Position numbers and translations under genes: made by a program. A DNA stretch of 64,000 nucleotides from Nissolia schottii. Its lineage: Eukaryota; Streptophyta; Magnoliopsida; Fabales; Fabaceae. The DNA lies in assembly GCA_003254905.1 (NCBI GenBank), contig QANU01107566.1:1046587-1110586 (forward strand), read 5' to 3'. Below, piece after piece: positions 58,391 to 64,000 of the stretch (within the stretch, counting starts at the first letter, position 1; each line of letters opens with the position of its first letter). The notes beneath the pieces were generated by a model, which saw only the letters and a list, made by a program, of their open reading frames with translations, searched no databases and was not told where the DNA came from.

Positions 58391-58417
58391 ATAAGAGGTG
58401 GAAAGTGTGAGTGGCTG

Positions 58418-58428
58418 CTATATATCTG
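58418..58428 (-). promoter_or_regulatory. Possible TATA box of the TCP gene
   Basis: The minus strand reads GATATATAG just upstream of the proposed leader exon. Transcription would then start only a few bases before the intron donor, so a more distal promoter, as implied by the CT/GA-rich stretch at 58440-58520, is also possible. Confidence 0.25.
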
Positions 58429-58599
58429 CCAAAGCCTTTCACCATAGCCAAGAAAGAAAGAAAGAAGTAGATAAGAGGCAGCACAAGTGTATACCCTAAG
58501 AGACTTTCAGAGAGAGAATGAAGCTCTTCAGTGTTTGTTTAGTTGAGTGAGAACAGATGGTGGCCTCAAAAGTCTAGACTTTCAACTCTTTTTTTCCAG

Positions 58600-60690
58600 C
58601 AAAGAGAATAATTTACCAAAGAAATTGTGAGAGCTTTGGTAAAGCAAGTCTTGGATAGAATTTTACAGCATCATGTTGCATGTGCAGAAATCAAAATAGG
58701 AAAAAAAAAAAACAAACAAAAGGTTCACTTCTAACCATGTGGCATCCTTTTGAAGTGACACATCAACCAAGTTGCAACAACTAATTTACTTCATATTACT
58801 TAGAGATAAGACAAAAATAATTTTTATAATATTAAGGCAACTTTCACATCTTAAGTTAGTTTTTACAGTTGAGTTATATCAATTCAATTTCTCAATATGA
58901 TACTAAAACTTATCCTAAGACAATTGATGAGTTCACGCTGGACCTTATGCTCTAAATGTCTAAACTTCGGTGCTTTTAGAATATGAAATTTTTACATCTC
59001 CTGCAAAAGAACATCTTGAAAATTTCTCATATACCACACACTGAACAATCACTTCCTTCATTAATGATTATTAACTCTTAAAAAATACAATTAATAATGT
59101 CAGGTAGCTTCAACATTGGGCTAAAGACTGCCGGGGCAAACATTAAAAAAAAAAGAAGAAAAGAGAGAGAGAGAGAGAGAGAATGAAAAAAATAAAATAA
59201 AATCTTCAACTCTATGCTAAAGAAAAAATAGAAAAGACAAAAAATTCTGGATAGAGAGTTCATGCGGTTCTAGTTACATAAAAAGTAAGATGATAAAAAG
59301 AGGAAATTGTACATGTTATTGGAGCGCGTGCTCTAAGATCATAAAACTAAGATATGCAATTACAGTTGAAGAAAGCAATAACAGCCTAAAGTTGGAAGAT
59401 TAAAACTCAAGTAGATAAGCCAGCCATAATAATCCCTCGTATTCGATCATCTTTCAAAAGTTGTGCTGTATGCTAGGTATAGCTAGCCGCGCTATATACG
59501 TAGATGAGGGACCAATTAACTTAGGTTCTTAAAATTATCACTCAACTTGTAGCAGGAAAATAAAGTGGGGACCACATGCATATCGCAGTGGGATTTGCAC
59601 GGCACAATATGTGAGACTTTCATTCTGCCTTAACACAATTACATTTTATTAACCACCTGAGAGTAATAATACTGGGAAAACTTGCTCACTTATTTTTTGA
59701 ATGAATAAATGTTAAGTGTCACTAATAAACATAAATATACTAAATTGTGCATGTCGGTTGCAGTAAATGGGCCTTTGCCCGTTACATCATAATAATAAAA
59801 GAAGAAGTGCCATAATCGAAATTCTCCTTAAAACCCACCATTGCCACCTCATGGTCATCGCGTTTGTTGCGCTCCTTTCCCAATCCATTTTTTATCTTTC
59901 TCCCCCTGACGTTCGTTTTTTGCATTTTAGGCATTTTTTGCTTTGGCTTTGGCTTTGGCATTTTACATTCTCTATTTTGCATTTTTGGCTTCTTCAATTT
60001 TAGATCTCTGACATTTAGCTGTGATCTAAGGTTTAGTTTTAATCATCCATGAAACAACTATGGTCTAAGGTTTTTAAGCTTTTTCATGTTATTTTTGCAC
60101 GTCTATACTCTTAGATGGCATGGGTCCATTAGAAGATTGAATTTCTATTTTTTTTAAAAAACACTCTTAGCTGGACATAACACGTCAATGCAGCTATACT
60201 TATTATTGTTTGATTATATATGCTACAAGAGCTGATATAGATTTCATTGGTCATATGCATGCTTGTGTGCCTCCACCATCAGCTTTATATTTGTTTGTAA
60301 ATTTTACTACTAGCTAAAATAATAGTATTGAATGATCAATTTGATGTTTGATGTCACGTATCCTTTTGGAAGACCAATTTGATGTATTTATAAATAGAGG
60401 ACAAATGAAATGCTGTATGTATGTTTAGAGGATCAAAATAAACAAGTACTCTTTTAAAAATGAAACTAATCATAAGTGCTTGTAATCGATTAACTGTTAT
60501 ATAAAATAAATTGTTTTATATAAACTTTTATAAATATAGGTGGTTTTTCCCATGTCCTATGCGGTGAATATTCCTCTTACTTGACAATTGTTAGAGCTAA
60601 ATTTATCGAACTTTGTCATTATTTCATGTTTTATGTGATCATAGTAAATTTTTTATCAGTCAAATGATTGAAAGAACCAATTTATAAGAA
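58600..60690. other. Intergenic region upstream of the TCP gene
   Basis: No gene is supported. It contains a GA microsatellite (59162-59182) and a T-rich stretch at 59920-60000 with repeated GCATTTT and CTTTGG units. Confidence 0.5.
59162..59182. repeat. (GA)n microsatellite
   Basis: About ten GA units. Confidence 0.85.
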
Positions 60691-60699
60691 ATTTAAGGA

Positions 60700-61072
60700 T
60701 TTGCAGACCCATTTAAGCATATGATGCACCTCTCTACAAATATTGTATTGAAAATTTCTCTTAGCTTCTTCTTCTCTTCTTCTGCCTGTGTAAGTTGTAA
60801 TAGAGCCGCTTCCAATCGTGTGATCTTCTCTGCCTGGGTCCTGACCACATCAACAAGGTCTGGGGGAGGGGGCAGATCACTGTCGGTAGGTGGGTCTTGC
60901 GGTTGGCTGCGTGGTGGGGGTGGGATTTGTTTAGGGGAGGTGGGGGTGTTATTGGCTCGGGAGAAGGTGGAGGTAGTTGGGAAGGTGGAGCATGGATTCT
61001 TACGGATATTGATTCGCGGGTCTCCTTGGATGTTGCGACACAGGATGTTTTTCTGGTGTGTTTGGGTGGCAT
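60700..61072 (-). pseudogene. Truncated LTR-retrotransposon gag
   Basis: The minus-strand frame opens at an ATG at 61072, 52 bp after the primer-binding site, and encodes a basic then proline-rich N terminus. Coding then appears to continue in a second frame from about 60930, with a coiled-coil stretch (EKITRLEAALLQL, EEEKKKLREIF). The change of frame implies an indel. Similarity ends near 60700, so pol is missing. Confidence 0.6.
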
Positions 61073-61123
61073 GGTGGCAGAGATTCTTCAGGGTCCAAAA
61101 AAGGTGTGAGATACCGTAAAAAG

Positions 61124-61142
61124 TTCCCACAGAAGGCACCAA
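61124..61142 (-). other. Primer-binding site of the LTR retrotransposon
   Basis: The minus strand reads TTGGTGCCTTCTGTGGG directly after an LTR-type CA end (61143-61144). It resembles the TTGGCGCCGTCTGTGGG found after the 5' LTR of many plant Ty3/gypsy elements. Confidence 0.65.
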
Positions 61143-61374
61143 TGTACCGAAGACGTACAATTTGGATCTTGTAACTTCTCTGCAGGTTCGGGGTCGCCGG
61201 GACGAAGGGGTGAACATGGGTTGAGTCTGACTCGCCGACCCGCAATCCGACCCAACCTAACCCACTTAGGTCGGGTTGGAGGGTCGGCAAGTCAGACCCA
61301 ACGGGTCCGCCATATTATATGGGTCGAGCCTCGAGTTCCTACTTCTCAACCTGACCCGATTCGCGACCTGCCTA

Positions 61375-61396
61375 TATATATATATATATATATATA
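61375..61396. repeat. (TA)n microsatellite inside the hAT element
   Basis: About 11 TA units just inside the left subterminal GC-rich block. Confidence 0.85.
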
Positions 61397-61689
61397 TTAA
61401 ACAATAACTTTCTCCCTTCAGAAATCAAAAAACAAAAAACCTTGCAAGCTTCTGTCAGCTCTTCATCTTCCTTCCCCATTCCATTGCTTTGCTGCGCTGC
61501 GACCACTTCGTCTTCCCTATTTCTTCGCCTCTCTTCCTGCGTTAGCTTCGCCGGCCAAAAGCTCTTCGGCACTTCCACCGCTAGCCGACACATGGTCTTC
61601 AATTCAAAATTTCAATTACATGTTTGTGACTGGTCATTACATTGATGAGGGATAGGTTTTGCAGAAGAAGATATTGAGTTTTGCGATCA

Positions 61690-63050
61690 TAAGGGTAACA
61701 CCATAGGGCAAACTTTAGAGAATTGCCTAAAAGATTGAGGTATTTTGAAGATTAGTTGTGTAACTGTTGATAATGCCACTGCAAACATCTCGACTTTAAC
61801 TTATTTGTTGAGAGGTATGAGTCATTGGAATGGTACTCCGGTTCTTGGAGGGGAGTATATGCATATGAAGTGTGCTGCTTACATGTTAAATTTGATTGTT
61901 AGTGATAGACTGAATATGAAGGAAATGGATGCTGCCATCCAAAAAATTAGAGCTGCTTATAAGTATGTAAGATCATCACCATCTAGGTTGGCATGTTTTC
62001 AGAAGTGTGCTAATGATGTCAATATAGATAGTAATCAGAAGCTAGTTCTAGATGTGCCAACTAGCTGGAATTCGACTTATTTGATATTGAACGTCGCTCA
62101 AAAGTTTCGGGAGGCTTTTAGACGTCTTGAGCATGTGGATCCGGCTTTTGGGGCTGCTCTTAGTGGTGAGGGAGGAACTCCTAATCATGATGATTAGAAG
62201 CGTGCAAATGTCTTTATTGAGTTTTTGCATATCTTTTATGATGCTACACTCTGTTTTTCTACTTCATTGCATGTTAGTTCATGTCAATTCTTCCATAAAC
62301 TATGTGAAATTCAAACTACTTTGGTTGAATGGTCTAAAAGTGGGGATTCACTCTTGCGGAAAATGGTTGGTATTATGCAATCGAAGTTTGATAAGTATTG
62401 GGATGCTAATGGGAGTTTGAATTTAATGTTGCTAGTGACTGTATTTCTTGATCCACGATACAAGTTAGATTATGTTGAATTTTGCTTGGTTGAAATGTAT
62501 GATCATGGTAGCAACAATGTCAAGTCCAAGGAGGTAGTGGGGAAATTGAAAGACTTGATCTACAAGTTGTATGCTCAGTATGAGAGAACAAATCCAATCC
62601 TTACTGATGTGCGCGGTTTTGTTGCATCTTTTGATGTTGGATTAGGGTCTTATGATGGAAATGTTGATGTTAATAGTGCTGGATTTTCTAAATGTATCCC
62701 ATCATTTAAAATAGGTATAGAATGAAAGCAAAACAAAGGCAAGGTGAGACAAAAAGGAATGAGTTGGAGAGGTACTTTGAAGATGAAGTTGTCATTGACG
62801 ATGGTGAAGAATTTGATATTGTAAAATAGTGGAAGGGAAAGACAATCAAGTATCCTGTTTTATCTCGCTTAGCTACAAATATTTTGGCTATTCCGGTGTC
62901 TACGGTATCATCGGAGTCTACTTTAGCACTGGAGGTAAAGTGCTTGATCCTTACCGTAGTACGTTAGCTCCCGCCATAGTGGAGAGCTTGATTTGCATGC
63001 AAAATTAGCTTTGTCAATCTATAGAGATGGGTTGACAAGTAGATGAAAAA
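61690..63050 (+). pseudogene. hAT transposase remnant (RICESLEEPER-like)
   Basis: The coding trace begins HKGNTIGQTLENC, then VTVDNATAN, HMKCAAYMLNLIV and PTSWNSTYLIL, the order seen in plant hAT transposases of the RICESLEEPER type. The part from about 62225 to 62700 covers the region before the dimerisation domain (FLDPRYKLDYV). The C-terminal hATC region (YPVLSRLATNILAIPVSTVS, then DPYRSTLAPAIVESLIC) follows in shifted frames. Disruptions: TGA at 61736-61738, TAG at 62195-62197, a frameshift near 62710, a TAG near 62827 and a frameshift near 62925. The N-terminal BED zinc finger was not found. It cannot encode an active protein. Confidence 0.8.
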
Positions 63051-64000
63051 GGTATAATTGTTTCTTAATTTTTTTATTTTGTTTATTATTATTTTTTGTA
63101 TATTAAATGTTGAATTTGCATCATTGTATTTTTGTAGAAGTTTCAGAGCTTGAAGAGATTGAGATTGATAGAATTTTATTTGCTCATCCATGACGTAAAT
63201 GTATTTATGTTTACCATTCTTAAATTTATACTTTTGAATTTAATATTTTATCTAAACACGTACTAACAATTATTTATTCATTTGCAGTGGATCTACAAAC
63301 TCAACCACAAAAGGTCGCAGAAGAAAATGTTGAAAAAGAGCTCCTATGTTATGTATTTGTTTTTTTGTTATGTATTTGTGACTTTGTGTCTTTGTTATGT
63401 ATTTGTAATTTGTGCTTAAAGACTTTATCGATTATTATGAATTATGGATTATGTTGTTTAGGGTTTATGGATTACTATGGATTATTAGGGTTTATGTTGT
63501 ATTTTTTTAAAAAAATAGACTTTATATTATTCATTGACAATTACATTGATATTACTTTTAATTTTGAATTGTTAAAATATGGTTGTTTTAAATTTAAAAA
63601 AAAATAGATTTTTTAATTTAAAAAATAGGTGTATTTTTTTAAAAAATAATAGCTTTTTTTCTATTTTAAAAATATATTTTTTTTAAAGAAATAGAATTTT
63701 TTTTAAAAATTATTTTTTTTTAAAAGGGAGGACGGGTCACCCGCCGAACTGCCTAACCCAACCCGACCCAGGCAGGTCACGGGTCTGGTAGGTACCCGTA
63801 AAAAATGATAATTTTACTTGACCCGACCCACCCGCTGGTAGGCGGGTCAGATCGGTGACATGGGCGGGTCATACCTGACTCGACCCATGTTCACCCCTAC
63901 AGAGACAGGTATTTGCAAGGACTCCAACGCTCAAGTCAGTGAAGGTTCGAAGTAATAGGGGAATCAAAGGGGGAGATAGGTTCTAGGCGTACCTAGTGTG

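Larger units (their letters stand above)
61205..63899 (+). mobile_element. Inactive hAT transposon (about 2.7 kb)
   Basis: The ends are inverted: AGGGGTGAACATGGG at 61206 and its complement ending at 63898, close to the CAGGGGTG end common in hAT elements. GC-rich GACCCG/GGGTCGG subterminal motifs fill 61220-61370 and 63727-63890. The 8-bp flanks CCGGGACG and CAGAGACA agree at 5 of 8 positions, consistent with an aged 8-bp duplication. A decayed transposase lies inside. Confidence 0.75.
61143..64000 (-). mobile_element. 5' LTR of a Ty3/gypsy-like element, split by a hAT insertion, continuing past the window
   Basis: The LTR part is 61143-61204 plus 63900-64000. Read on the minus strand it ends ..CTTCGGTACA next to the primer-binding site. 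The start of the LTR lies beyond base 64000. The hAT element at 61205-63899 separates the two pieces. Confidence 0.6.

Noticed and set aside
59078-59263. Minus-strand ORF over the GA repeat
   Set aside because: Low-complexity Ser/Leu/Phe translation of a microsatellite.

Overview
The window is nuclear DNA of a flowering plant. It is AT-rich, its genes have many short exons with GT..AG introns, and it holds a cytosolic-type tRNA gene and several layers of nested transposons. The gene families and the repeat style point to a eudicot, probably a legume such as soybean; that is an inference, not proof.

Layout. 1-12.9 kb is a transposon graveyard. It holds a long-terminal-repeat copy on the minus strand (753-2210), and a Mutator-like element (5163-10326) with about 1.05 kb terminal inverted repeats, a decayed internal gene, and a 1.5 kb solo LTR inserted in its right repeat. 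That LTR (8714-10224) is flanked by a perfect CGCAC duplication. 12,987-18,287 (+) is a 17-exon half-size ABC transporter of the ALS1/ABCB27 type (636 aa). 22,383-27,620 (+) is an 8-exon mitochondrial-type rhomboid protease like RBL12 (330 aa). 30,660-36,596 (+) is an 11-exon kelch-repeat protein (614 aa). 45,831-50,451 (+) is a 5-exon LONGIFOLIA/TRM protein (1105 aa). 52,036-52,107 (+) is a tRNA-Thr(CGU). 56,813-57,913 (-) is a TCP5/13/17-type transcription factor (366 aa). 60.7-64.0 kb is a truncated LTR retrotransposon on the minus strand whose LTR is split by a dead 2.7 kb hAT transposon.

How the genes relate. They are separate plant transcription units. ALS1-type transporters act at the tonoplast in aluminium tolerance, rhomboid proteases cut membrane proteins in mitochondria, TRM/LONGIFOLIA proteins control cell elongation, and TCP5-type factors control leaf growth. 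From memory, the order rhomboid - kelch - LONGIFOLIA-like matches Arabidopsis At1g18600 - At1g18610 - At1g18620, so this looks like conserved microsynteny. All exon models were assembled by hand from splice signals and reading-frame continuity; every junction listed keeps frame. I found no CRISPR array, prokaryotic operon or clear new biological system. The most unusual structure is the Mutator-like element, with its dense GGTTRTGTCT repeats and a coding exon duplicated in both inverted repeats.
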